From positions 21,964,001 through 22,028,000 of the forward strand of contig NC_090295.1 in NCBI RefSeq assembly GCF_037392515.1: 64,000 nucleotides of DNA, given 5' to 3'. Numbering within the stretch: the stretch's first letter is position 1; the number at the start of each line of letters is the position of its first letter. A program made the position numbers and the translations under genes. This stretch comes from Haliotis asinina. Its lineage: Eukaryota; Mollusca; Gastropoda; Lepetellida; Haliotidae. Under the pieces are notes generated by a model. That model was not told the DNA's origin, ran no database searches, and worked only from the letters and a program-made list of their open reading frames with translations. Below are positions 11,191 through 23,235 of this stretch, piece by piece.

Positions 11191-12990
11191 GAGACAGAGT
11201 TATAATACTGCCGGGTGGAAGACGAACAGATGTTGAATGGTGTACCTTGTTATGTCACTACTGATGCCATCAGAGGACGTGGAGACAAACCCTGGTCCAC
11301 TCGTCAATCCAACGTACGACTCTATGTGATGAACGATAACGCGAATCTGAGTGAAAGAGTTTCTTGAGAAAAAGATAGATTCTCTAGAGGCCCATTCGCA
11401 GAGAATTAACATGATATTCTATGGAATACCAGAAACCAGAGGTGAGACATGAGAGGAGACGGAATATAAGGTCAGGGACTTTTGTACAGAACGGAAGATA
11501 ATAGAGGACAGTGATACCATCCCTAGAGAAAGGTCACATAGACCTTAAACTAAAGATACCAACCTGGAAATACCTTTAAGGATAAGCAACCAGTCGTAAA
11601 ATGAGCAAGACACAAGTTACAGGGCGATATAGAGCAACGTGTGTCTGTGGACCTCACAGAGCGAGTGCTATGTGTACGATCTCAACTATTTCTCATGATG
11701 GACACTGCTCGGCAGGAAGACAAATTCGCTTTCCTCGGTTATGATAAGGCCATCATTGAGGGTGTTGTCTATGCTTATCATGAGACATGCTTGGAGACAA
11801 GAAGCAGGTTGGACAAAGACCGAACTGGGTGACACGGCCGCTCTGGGCGTCCAGGACAAAGGCGGCCAGACACCCAGCCAACAAAATCAAGCTAAGACAT
11901 GAGCCGTTGACCCGGACTTTCACCTTGTACACCACCAGGACGCTGTGACGATACATCAAAGCAACATTTATCAGTACCAGCATGGAATACAAAGTACACG
12001 GTCTACAATCGAAAATAGGCAATTGTGACATTTTTACAATTTTTGTGATTATTTTGATATACACGTATCTTTCTTGACTGAAATAATGTGTCCACATTCT
12101 TCGAATGTGTTGGATATGCTAGGAAATGGTGGTAGATACTCAGGAGGAAGAAGTGTTTGTATCAGACGCTGCATCTACATACGACTTGAGACTGTATGAA
12201 CAATGAACGAATATAATTGTTTTCAAAATAAATTCATGCACTAATTACGAACAGATATTTATTTTGTTCCTCTACATACATCCGGAAATGCACGGGTGTA
12301 TATGGGTTCTGACGACGATGGGATTTCTCTTCTAGAGAAAAGTACTACAGTAACTCCATAGTATGTCCGACTTTGGTGATGAGGTCAAGTTTATACTTCC
12401 CGGATAGCTGAGGACTAGGACTAATGCTAGAAGAGGTGAGGATCAAGACTGTATTACAAATGATGATACCGACTGTCTGTCACTCCATGATGACTACAAC
12501 AGACAAATTTGATAAGCAAAGAAGGTCGTGTGACAAGGAAACCAATAAATACGGCAGGAGTTTGTTAACATTGTGCAAAGTCTCCATTTTGTATATGGAA
12601 GAAAGCAGGGAGATATGCTCCGTAACTTTACGTTCATTTAAACAGCAGGAGCCAGCGTTGTTGATTATCTCACAGTGCCCAGTGAACTGTTCTCCAGTAT
12701 AAAAGGCATGAGTGTAAAGGAGAGGACAGAATCGGACCATCTGCCAATATCGTGTCATTTCAATGACACCACCATTCCGGATCCTCCCCAGGATGTAACA
12801 CACATACCGTTGTTTAAGATACCAAGATACTGTGCAATGATGATGATGCACAACATCTACATACCACATACTGTATACTGACATAATCAGAGGTATTGTA
12901 GCAGAATTTCTGGAATATATGGACACTGATGTCGAGCGTGCTATTGGTAAACTCTCTGATATCGTTCTTGCCAGTGGACAACTTAAACTC
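11191..12990 (+). mobile_element. L1/Tx1-like LINE, 5' half (ORF1 and endonuclease), decayed
   Basis: Two LINE regions follow each other. ORF1 remains (about 11200-11830) include FYGIPETR, an IQR-like KVRDF segment, LTERVLCVRSQLF, DTARQEDKFAFLGYDK and IIEGVVY, typical of the RNA-binding ORF1 protein of such elements. ORF2 begins about 11960 and its apurinic-endonuclease domain is visible at about 12250-12830: YMGSDDDGISLLE, NKYGRSLLTLCKV, NFTFI, ASVVDYLTVPSELFSSIKG and ERTESDHLPISCHFN. The SDHLPI motif is the endonuclease catalytic D-H pair. The frame shifts and stops repeatedly. DTDVERAIGKLSDIV-type sequence follows to about 12990. No reverse transcriptase follows. It is dead, and probably related to the fragment at 32577. 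Confidence 0.8.
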
Positions 12991-13466
12991 GGCTCTTTAA
13001 AGTTTCAGCAACGATAAAGTTTTGGTGCTTTGTGTTTCCTTTGTGAGGGGTTTTACAAGGCCATTAGCTCACGACTGGTGACGTGTGACGTCCTGGACAG
13101 AAGGAGCCAGTATTTTGGGTTCTTTCCTTAATTACCCAGATGGGGATCCTCAATTACTTATTTGTTCTGAAGAAGCACAGACTGTGTATTTTATATTTAA
13201 GTGGTTATTGGCGAATGTCAGTGGGACTGACAAGACATATTTCAATACAGTTTAAAGATCTCACAACACTGTTTATTAATGTGTCCAAACATACTCTTTA
13301 TGTCACTGGAGTTCGGTCACTCTTGATTAGGGCTGTCACAAATAACTTCAACTTCATAGATATAACTTGAAGTTTGTTATATTTATAGAATACCTAAATT
13401 CAAAAGAATCTCACTTAGTATTCTAAGTGTATATGTTGCTGGAAGTAAAGCTCTGCGTTCAGGACC
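12991..13466. other. Possible LINE continuation, unassigned
   Basis: AT-rich sequence after the endonuclease fragment. The short open stretch 13140-13370 is not recognisable. Confidence 0.3.
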
Positions 13467-13680
13467 CGTGAAGATCTGGAGTAGAACAGGACTTCAGCAA
13501 CCCATGCTTGCCATAAAGGGCGACTATGCTTGTCGTAAGAGGCGACTAACGGGATCGAGTGGTCAGGACCGCTGACTTGGTTGACACATGTCATCGGTTC
13601 CCAGTTGTGCGGATCGATGCTCATGCTGTTGATCACTGGATTATCTGTTCCAAACCTGATTATCTACAAACCGACGCCTG
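13467..13680 (+). mobile_element. SINE-B, 3' truncated
   Basis: Complete head and centre from GATCTGGAGTAGAACAGG through GATCGATGCTCATGCTGTTG and ATTATCTACAAACCGACGCC, then stops before the ATAGCTGGAATATTG block. Confidence 0.9.
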
Positions 13681-13689
13681 ATCTGAGTG

Positions 13690-14600
13690 ATTTCATTTTC
13701 TTGTCATGATACTTATAAACACGCTTTCATTCATTTACAACCTCCAAAACAATAAAAAAACTATGTATTTTGAGTGGAAGTGCAGACTCTTGTAATTAGC
13801 GCAATTAAGTCAAAATGAGTTGAATTTTGTGTCATGATACTTATAAATATATCCTCTTTCATTTACAACCTCCAAAACACAGGAAAAGATGTATTTTGAG
13901 TAAAAGTAAATATTCTGGCCTATGTTTTAAAATTCCCCAGAATTCGCAAAATTAACTCAAAATGAGTTGAATTTTGTGCCATGATACTCATAGAGACGCT
14001 TTCATTCATTTACATCCTCCAAAACAAAGGAAAAGATGCATTTGGAGTAAAAGCAAATATTCTCGCCCATGGGCGAGAATTGTTTTTAAATCGCTTTAAA
14101 TTAGCAGAAATAAGCCAAAATGCATTGGGTTTCGTGTCATGACACTTGTAAATATATTTGCATTCATTTACAACCAGCAAAACATGAAAAAAATGTGTTC
14201 AAATTTCTGCCATGATACTAATAAATGTACTTTCATTCATTTATATCCTCCAAAACATGTGAAAAGATATATTTGGAGTAAAAGGAAATATTCTCACCCA
14301 TGGGCCAAATGTTTTTCGCCCTTGGGCAAGACCTTTTTAAATCGCTCTAAATTAGCAGAATTAAGTAAAAATAAGCTGAATTTCGTGTCACGACTCTAAT
14401 AAATATACTTTCATTTATGAAAAACTGCAAAACATGGAAAAAAACATGTATTTTCAGTGAAAGTAAATATTCTCATCCATGGGCGAGAAAAATCGCTGTT
14501 AGTTAGCGGAGTTAAGTCGAAACGAACTGAAATTTCTGCCATGATACTTATTAACATTTTTTTCATTCATTTACAAACTCCAAAACATTTTTTCTGGACG
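13690..14600 (+). repeat. Tandem array of seven irregular 80-175 bp units
   Basis: Each unit repeats GTCATGATACTTATAAA, CATTCATTTACAACCTCC, AAAACA, GTATTTTGAGTAAAAG, AAATATTCTCGCCCATGGGC and a TTAAGTCAAAATGAGTTGAA block. CATGATAC occurs near 13707, 13833, 13980, 14131, 14211 and 14540, and a changed copy lies near 14388. Units vary in length by internal deletion. 14059-14080 is a perfect 22-bp palindrome centred on CCCATGGG. No protein is implied. Confidence 0.85.
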
Positions 14601-15972
14601 AAATTAAACATTTTTTTACATTTTTTCATCCTTAGCACATATTCATTACAGCTGCATGTTTATTTTTGCCAAATGTGAGAGTGGCCACAATGCGGAGAGT
14701 TTCTGGACTTTTGTGAGTCCGGAATTAAATTATTATATCATATTATATTACCCTGTCTGGGCATGAATGACTACAAATTGGAGCTTAATCGCCATTTGTA
14801 GGAATTACATATTTTATGCCATCACTGAACTGGAATTGTTTTAACCAACGTAATGACGTCAACCAATTATTAATAGTGGGGAGGGGGTAATGACAAATAA
14901 GACATTGTGATAGCACTAGCGCAACCTAAAACGGCGTATTCAACCATATCCAAACAAATCTAAAATAAAATCACTGCAACAACCCCATTAAGTGAGTGAG
15001 ATTCTTTTTACGTCGCTCTTGGCAATAATAAAAAAGCTGGAACCATTTATGTTTTTCATGTTGTACTCTCTTTGATTTCTTTTCAACTTTATGAACCCAA
15101 ATCGCTCCTACCCAAGGAACGAAGAGGCGCGCTTGACAGTAAAGCACCTTAAATTGGTGCCTAAATGCAGGAACAGAACCATACCGCAGTCAGTGGTCTA
15201 ACCTAGGCAAAAGGATGCAGTCCAACGTTCGTCCAGTCAAAGCTGACAATATACAGTATACACTAAGCAGTTAAACGCTGGTCTAACTAACCATAGTGAA
15301 CTTCGAGAGGCATTTAGCAGTTGGTATGCTGAACAGTGGGGACAGTTCTATGCCTTCTTTATTATAATATAAGCAACGTTTTGGTGTAGACACTGTTATC
15401 AAGCACGTGATGTACAATACTGCAGGAAACGCTTTAAAAGTGAGCGACATTCGATCGATTTATGTCGCTCTTAGCAATAATCCAACAAACTGGAACCATT
15501 AACAATGATGCATGATGAAGCCAAGTGCCCATGTAAATAACAACTCTTTGCTCTGTATCACGGTTATCTGATATCATACATATCATCACTTAGAGTTCGT
15601 TATGAATATATTATTGAGACAGTTTAAATGGTGTTTATATGTCGAAAGTTGATGTGTAAAACATTCCGTTTGCCATACTTGACAACGTCGTAACTTATAA
15701 ATACACTGTTTTACCTAATACTGTTTACATGTATTACATGTATATATCTCAAAGGGTACGGCTGCTCGTGATCGCGTAGCATTTGATAAGTTGATTGGTG
15801 ACGCGTGTATCCAGTTAACATTTTTCAAGCTACAACATTTTCGTTGTCAGACGAGGACTTGAAACTCGTTCAGTATATGTAATGATCTACCTGCATTATC
15901 CTAGTATTTATAATTTGGTCAATTCATGTCAAAACTATTCGAATCTAATGACAGCAACAGATGACATTCACT
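14601..15972. other. Intergenic with two SINE-A tail remnants
   Basis: 14993-15050 and 15455-15502 both read TTTACGTCGCTCTTGGCAAT-like then AACTGGAACCATT (minus-strand SINE-A tail). Otherwise AT-rich, with no gene recognised. Confidence 0.5.
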
Positions 15973-16155
15973 AGGTTGGCGGCGGTCTGTAAATAATCGA
16001 GTCAATAAGACAATCCAGTGATCAACATCATGAGCATCGATCTACGTGATTGGGTTCCGATGACATGTGTCAGCGAGCCTGACTACCTGATCCCGTTTGT
16101 CACCTCTTACAACAAGCATAAGTTGCTGAAGACTAATGTAACCCCGATCTTGTTC
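15973..16155 (-). mobile_element. SINE-B, reverse
   Basis: GGCGGCGGTCTGTAAATAAT, CAATCCAGTGATCAACATCA, AGCATCGATCTACGTGATT, GATGACATGTGTCAGCGAG, then TGATCCCGTTTGTCACCTC and GTTGCTGAAG. Confidence 0.85.
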
Positions 16156-16635
16156 CCCGGTAAAATGGGGAATATAGAAGGTACTGGTTGTTATGGCTTT
16201 GCGGGGTATTATCTCATTTCCTGATACTCTTCTTTATGACGTAACGGCAAAGGTGTACCTTTAGCTCAAGGAATAAACAATCTTAGTAAAAAAAACTAAA
16301 GAGAAATACTTCTGTATTTGTGGAACACGGTGTTAGGGAGTATATTTTTATTTCTACATCAGGTGTGTGAAGAAACTATGAAACGGAAAGCTATATACGA
16401 ACATTTGAAACAACCGTGATAAGATAAGAAGGGAAGCCGACAGTTAATTAGCGCTAAACTGGTAGGGTGGATGGGCAAATGGAAGCCAGGGATTGTTCAT
16501 CCAGGCATGTGTGATGAGAAAACAATGGTGGCATTTAACAAGGGAAATGACAATAGAGAAATCTAAGCTTCCTGTTGGATTAAGTCATACGCAGGCAAGA
16601 CAACATGCGCAGACAGGGGAGAATTAAGGTAGACA

Positions 16636-16880
16636 TCGCTTTTTCGCTTTATCGCCCTATCACTTTATCGCTTTCTCGAGTGGATGTATCGCTTTCTCGC
16701 TCTATCTCTATCTCGCCTTACTTTCTCGCTTTCTTGCGCTATCGCTTTCTCGCTCTGTCGCTTTATCGCTTTCTCGTCTAGTGCTGTCGCTTTCTCGTCT
16801 TGTGTTATCGCTTTCTCGTCTCGTGCTATCACTTTCTCGTCTCGCGTTATCGCTTTCTCGTCTGGTGATATCGCTTTCTC
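16636..16880. repeat. 21-bp minisatellite (CGCTTTCTCGTC)
   Basis: Clean 21-bp units ATCGCTTTCTCGTCTCGTGC toward the right end, degenerating leftward into TCGCTTTATCGCTTTCTCG. The 87-codon minus-strand frame through it (DEKAI-type seven-residue repeat) is a by-product of the unit length. Confidence 0.85.
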
Positions 16881-19800
16881 GCATCGAAATTTTAAGGCGA
16901 GAAAGCGATGGCTCAATTCAGCTACCATACTTTTTAGGATGTTAACCTTTAGCCTGCTGAATTAATTTCAGCATAAGGCGCTGATAAGAGGATGGGTGAT
17001 ATCAAACAGTCGGTATGTCACTAAATAAGGAACAACTGAAAAAAATATTCAGCTCATTAATACTAGATAGAAAAATAAACATTATTTTAAAAAAATATGC
17101 AGATAATTTCAAACGTACAGAGGCTGATTACAAGACAAACATAAATAAAGTAAATTTTCCTGAATTTACCTGAAATACTCGATTGACAGCCGTATGCGTT
17201 TTATATTAGGAACCGTATAAATTGTCCAATGATCGCAAACCGATTTCAATATTCTTACTACTGATATTTCATAAGTATCTGACTTTAATTTCGTGTGTTT
17301 GTATCGGCAAATATCCGCGCGACGTCAAATTAAAAATTAATTCTGAAAAAAATAATCGAAAACGTTCGTCGTCAACAAATCATATTTTCGATGTCATGAC
17401 AGGTCTTACTGAAATGGCACTATTACGTTTATTTAAACGTGTTATGTCATGAAAATAGCAGAATAAAATACATGATTTATAAACATTCATGAGTGCAAAT
17501 TTCAAGTGTTATGGTTCATTAATTTTTGCACAAACCCGCAAAAAACCGGTGTTAGATCGTGTTACACGTACGAAAAACAAACATGGCGCGCTTCGTCCAA
17601 CTCCTACCTAAAATATAGCTTTTCTGATCAGAAGAAAGATTCCAGAACTCTTCTGTGTAAGACCTGACGAAAGAGAGAGAATTTCTCATTCTACAAGTGT
17701 TCCATGTATCATTTTCCGTTTAGTATGACGAGACAGACGAAAATTAAGATTGTGAAATCTAACTTGTTTTCTAGTAAGTGCAAAGATCACCGGATGTGAT
17801 GTCACAGACAGGGATTGCCTAATGAAATTCATTCGCTATTGAATATTAACAGAAAAGTTGGAGATATTTCGTCTGACAAATCCAAATTTAGCACAAATAA
17901 CTGTTTAAAATGATTACCCAGAGCTCATAGAAATTTCTTGCTGTATTTTTGACTACATAATTCGCACATAGCCGGACCAGTTTGACCTTGTATGCTCCCG
18001 TGACCCGGAAGCAGTAGTCGATCAACAATGCAGATGCAAGTTTTTCAGTATCTTTTATTTGAATTTTTGTTCATATTAGGCACATTACTTTATTGTCCAC
18101 TGAATATAAAGATAGCAAAGATATAACTGTGATGCATGTTGATCCCAGCTTATTCTTTTTTCCACATGGTCCGACACAAAAACGTTTACAAACATCATTC
18201 TCAACAACAGGTGCGCGGATATGGGCGTGGCATTAGTGTTTCAAAATAACATTCATGCTTTTCTTTTTGTGGCGATGTAGTGTAGTAGCAACTAGCAACA
18301 GGTATACATGTTTTGTAAACTAAAATACACGTGTATGTTTTCAGTTATAGTTTCACATGAAATCGGGGATGATTTGATAAATATTGCGTTCATATTACAT
18401 GATTGGAAAAAAGTATATGTCTCACTTCAGAACAACTTGAATTACATTCATAATTTTATGCAATAAATTAACATGCTTGTTGAATAATTATGATAGATTT
18501 GTCAGTGCTTTATGTTTCATAACTGGTTACAACTTTAAATCTTTTCATATATTTTCGTATGTTAATTGGTGTAAATAATATGACAATTATTTTTCTTTCC
18601 CAAATAGACATGGTCAAAGACACACAGGATCTGTCAATGCATTAGCAACGTGTAAATAACCAAATTTTAATTAATGTCTTTCAGTAATGTGGAAAACTGA
18701 CAATTTCACACAATTCTTTTATACAACTACATGTACACCATAAAACATATGAATAGATGTTGTATATTATTCTGTGTATTTTATTTCTTTATAATATCGT
18801 GCCATAATGTACATCAAATACAAATGGGTGATGAGCTATTTTTGTTTTCAACAGCACCCCTTTGTTTGCTGAATTATTTTGAATCACACATGACTAATGT
18901 CATTTTTTGTTGTTGCAGTAACACTATATTTATCATGTTATCATAAATGTTATCATTTGATAAAAAAAGAAAGCATATACATATAATAAGTCTCTGGTGA
19001 AAGTAAACAGGCTTCATATTCTGTAAATATAAATTATTCTACCTTATTGTCTTTTCCAGGGTTTTGGAGCAATGTCACAATATGAAATGAGTCTATTGAA
19101 CTTTCAAGGATTGTTTCTGTTTGCTGAAGTGTCTGATGATGATATACTCCAGTTATTTAGTGTACAATAGCCTAAACCATCATAGAAAAGAAACATCAAC
19201 AACAGTCGTCTTTGAATAACAAAATGCCAAGGACTGAGCAGTCTTTCGTTTAAGATCTGGAAGCATTTGATATATATGTCTTTGCCATATACATATCACA
19301 ATGAAAAAATCCAAATTGAAATCTTTAATGAAATAGCTCCAAACTGTACAACAAAAACCACTCACTGCAGAGCTCAGTATTAGGAAAAGAAATCTATTTG
19401 ACCCTGATGCCACAGACTAACACAGGGTGCACCTCCTGCTCAACAATTAATTATCTGTCACTTGTAGTTTTGGTATTCCATATTCAAAACATCACTAGAT
19501 CTACAACAAAATTATTCTGGGTCTGGTATGATAATTTCATATTACTTCATGAAATTTCATCACAAGAAAAAAATGAGTCTGTCTTTCAATCACTGTCAGT
19601 GTAATCATTGCTCCAAGAGTGTGGATCATCAGTCTGTTTCCCAGATGAAGTCTGTTTTAACAGTAAAATATGAACATAGACACTGTGCAAGTAGGTAAAA
19701 AGTATGGCCATAAACATGAGGTACATTTTGCAGTTCAGATTGCACTAGTGCGATATCTAAAAGCTGTATGGAGCCACGGACTGAGCCACATGACATGATT

Positions 19801-22017
19801 TCTTTTTACACAAATATGCACACACGTCAAACAATATGATCTGAAACATTACCTGCATTATACTAGGTAGAATTAACTCCGAAAGCTCTGCTGTTTGGAG
19901 TAACAAAATAATTTCAATTTTGCTCCAAATTCGTAAACAAAAGATGTGATGTTTAGCTGTTTTAATGTCTAAAATAATTACTGATTCACAAAGACGATGA
20001 CAGTTGCTTTCTAAGCAGTCATTAATTTTTACGAAATACATTTAGTGTGTGTTACATTCTCACACTAGCGCAGGTTTCGTTCGTTTCTGCGAAAGGCAAA
20101 ATGATTTTATTCATGACATCAAATTCAATCATCAAAATTGTACTTCTTGTGACGATATACACAGAACAATATAATGTTATTGTTACGACACACAGACAAT
20201 TTATAAGTCTCCCCGTGTCAGAACATTTTTTGAAAAAAAATAGACCGCGAAAATCATCGACTTCGGATTTGCTACACTAAAGATCAACACATCGACGGCT
20301 AACTTGAGGAGAAATACTACAACACAAGCTATTGAACACAACTAACAGTAAATAATTGAGGATGACTGAAAGGTAATTTTGGTGTATAGTATGGACCTTA
20401 CGGGAATTTGAATCAATTTAGAAAATGTATCAATGGTCGTTTTCCGACTCGTTTATAGTTTACCTCCACAAGTGCCATGCCGTGTGCGCTTCCGGTTTCA
20501 TCAAGGGAGGGTACAATTACAAATACTGTGATATTGTTTCATGATCTGCATTATATAGGTATTGAGTCGTTTTCTTTCAATGTATATGTGTTCAGATTCT
20601 GCTTATGAACGCGTATTTTCAAACATCCTTCGTGTCTTGTAACTTAAAAAAACCCTGCAGGGTTGGTCACGCTCTTTCGGGTCACCTACGGCTGTCAACA
20701 TTGTGAATGTTGGAAGGTTTATCCAACGAAATCAAAATAAACTCGCTAAGTATGGTAATTTCTGTGCAGAGACAATAACATTTACCTATTCACACCTTGT
20801 AATTAATTCCACATAAAATAGTTAGATATATCAAAAGGATGGCACATTTTCTTCGGCATCACGATGCATGTGGACTTGTTTGTTTACCGCTGTTGCCATG
20901 ATCGTTCCTGTTCGACCAATCGATGATGTAACATTGAGATTGGTTTTGTTTGTAATAAATTATTTAAGCCGAAAGTTACCAATTTTTAGAAAATGGGAAA
21001 ATTGTGAGCTCTCACTTTGTCAAAGAACAAAAATATTGATTAAACTATCAAAACGTATTTCATTATGAAGAAAATAATAGACTGGGTACCACTCGACGTG
21101 GTGTGCTTGAAAGTCAACAATGGCCGTTATTTTCGACTGCGTGCCGAGAAATTTGGCGATCACATTTTTGATTCGCAGGCATTTCGTTTTAAGGTACATA
21201 TACATATTGAAGATTATATATTTATAAAGCTGAGAATTTGTGCATTCCATACATAATTCATATGACACGTAAATCCGACTCGTTGAATAATTATTGCAAG
21301 TTTTATTTGGAAATGTCATTACCCTGCACTCCTGTCGAATGGGTTCGACGGCAGCATTGAAAGGATTAATGCCCCGGAGTATTACATAAATCACCCCATA
21401 CAGAAGTGCATATGCTAAGTATGCTGCACCAATTAACACTGGGTTACTTACCGAGAGAAATTGTTTTATTGTAAACACTGTGTTGAAGACAAAGTTTATA
21501 ACTATTATAATTAATTGTCCGGTTTGTGGAGATGAGCGTTTTAGTCTTTTGAATACTTGTTATGGTTTATGTCAGAATTTCACTAATCAAACTGATGTAC
21601 CAAAAGCTGCGTTTATCCTGTCCAATAGCAATATCTGTTTTGTAGCTCCCAAAACCTGCCATGCTATTGCAAAAAGGAATTTTTGTTAAATGAATTTTGG
21701 GCTCTCATAATTCCGTATGGAAAAGGCCTAGTGTAAATATATGTTTATTTAGTTTGTAAAATATGTATGAAAGGGGTGAGACTTTAATAAATAATCCGTC
21801 AACTATCGATGCATCGATAGATTTTCTTTCCTACATTAATTAATTGCTATAGGACACTTGCAATCCACCGATGCATTGTTTCAGTCGTATTTCACTTGCA
21901 TTGAGGGGTGTAAACAAGATAGTTTGAGTCAGTATACTGTGAGATGTTTTCATGTTAAACTTTGCCTGTGAGCTGGCACTATACAGCTATAACCCTTCAG
22001 AAATCGGAAAGGGGCGG
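16881..22017. other. 5.1-kb AT-rich interval without SINEs, no convincing gene
   Basis: No SINE-A, SINE-B or LINE match seen. Weak candidate exons: 19062-19171 (plus) follows a good acceptor TTGTCTTTTCCAG and stays open 36 codons to a TAG. 21065-21190 (plus) starts with ATG, reads about 42 codons and meets a GTACAT donor. 21430-21480 on the minus strand shows a CTCG-GTAAGT donor-like site after a hydrophobic frame. None resembles a family I know and they do not link up. Confidence 0.35.
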
Positions 22018-22190
22018 TTTGGCTAGCCTCCTGGATAATGCGTACGCTCTTCGCACAGGTGACCGGGTTCGGCTCCAACATGGGTTCAATATGCGAAGCA
22101 TTTTTCTGCTGTTCCCTGGGTGATATTGCCGGGATATTGCGACAAAAATTCATTCACTCACTCACTCACTCACTCACTCACTCACTCGGA
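22018..22190 (+). mobile_element. SINE-A, diverged, with long (ACTC)n tail
   Basis: GACCGGGTTCGGCTCCAACA (B-box region), ATGGGTTCAATATGCGAAGC, GTGATATTGCCGGGATATTG, then nine or so ACTC units at 22151-22188, the longest ACTC run in the window. The A-box region is poorly kept. Confidence 0.75.
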
Positions 22191-22227
22191 TAGTTGTATC
22201 CCAAAGCGCTATCAACTCATAATACGA

Positions 22228-22400
22228 ATCAGAGGCGGTGGGATAGCAAAATAGTTAAGGCGTTCACTCGTCACGCCGAAGACCCGGGTTCGATTTCTCA
22301 CATGGGTACAATGTGCGAATCCATTTCTGGTGTCCTCCACCGTGATATGGCTGGATTATTGCTGAAAAGACGTCGTAAGACTAAACGCACTCACTCATAA
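22228..22400 (+). mobile_element. SINE-A, full length
   Basis: GAGGCGGTGGGATAGCAAAA, GTTAAGGCGTTCACTCGTCA, GACCCGGGTTCGATTTCTCA, CATTTCTGGTGTCCTCCACC, GACGTCGTAAGACTAAACGC, ACTC tail. It lies 40 bp after another copy in the same direction. Confidence 0.9.
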
Positions 22401-22969
22401 TACGAATCAACTGAAGCCTCCCGATCTACTAAATCTTCCCGTGATTTATTTAGCTGGTATTTTATTGTTGTGTCTTGTCTTGAGCGCATGAAATATATAT
22501 GAGCTCATACAAGGCTTTGAAGACTGTGAAGCTCCTGTGACGATTTGACTGACAGACAGGATGTACCAAACCTTGCCGTGCTTTCTATATACTCATTTCA
22601 ATGAGATTCAGTCAAAATGAAGACCGCAAATATGAGTGCGACAATTACAAATAAAGCATTTGTCAATTACACAAACTCGTAAATTCAAGAACTGGTTTTG
22701 AATTTTGAACCTGTTTCCATGAACGGAAACGAAATCGTCTCCTGCTGCACGTGTTGCCAGGGAAACTTGATTTGTGATACCTCAACTACCAATAAGAGCT
22801 TGACTATTTAGTCTCTCTGTTGAAACAGTTTGTATACAATGGCGATGATTATGTTGGTTTCGTTACTATGAATATTTACGCCTGAACGCTTTACCCCCAC
22901 GTGCCATTTAGATAGGAAACCCAAATGCTGCGATTTTGAAGCATAAACTATTTTTTCAGCGAAATTTCG

Positions 22970-23235
22970 CGTTGCTTGGATTATTTTATCGATGCTTAGA
23001 AGTATTTCTCGTTGTTATCTTCTCCTTCAATTATTTTCTTATTGTTTCAGGTGCTTTCCCGTAGCTACATATGGATTACGTGTATTTTCTCGTCATTTCA
23101 AACATGTTCTTGAACATTCTAATAGTTTCTTGTTGATTCAAGTATTTTCTCGTTGCTTTAGTTATATTCTCGTTACTTCAAATATATTCTCGTTACATCA
23201 AGTTACTGTATATTCCTGTTACTTTAGGCATACTC
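22970..23235. repeat. Degenerate 20-21 bp minisatellite (TATTCTCGTTACTTCAAA)
   Basis: TATTTTCTCGTTGCTTTAGT, TATATTCTCGTTACTTCAAA and TATATTCTCGTTACATCAAG follow one another at 23140-23205. Weaker versions extend left to about 22970. Confidence 0.65.

Noticed and set aside
16665..16965. Coiled-coil-like DEKAI repeat protein
   Set aside because: Produced by a 21-bp minisatellite, and both strands are open.
21510..21690. CPVCGDE... reading resembling a nuclear-receptor zinc finger
   Set aside because: Spacing after the first cysteine pair is wrong (10 instead of 13 residues, then C-x3-C), and no recognition helix or splice context follows.
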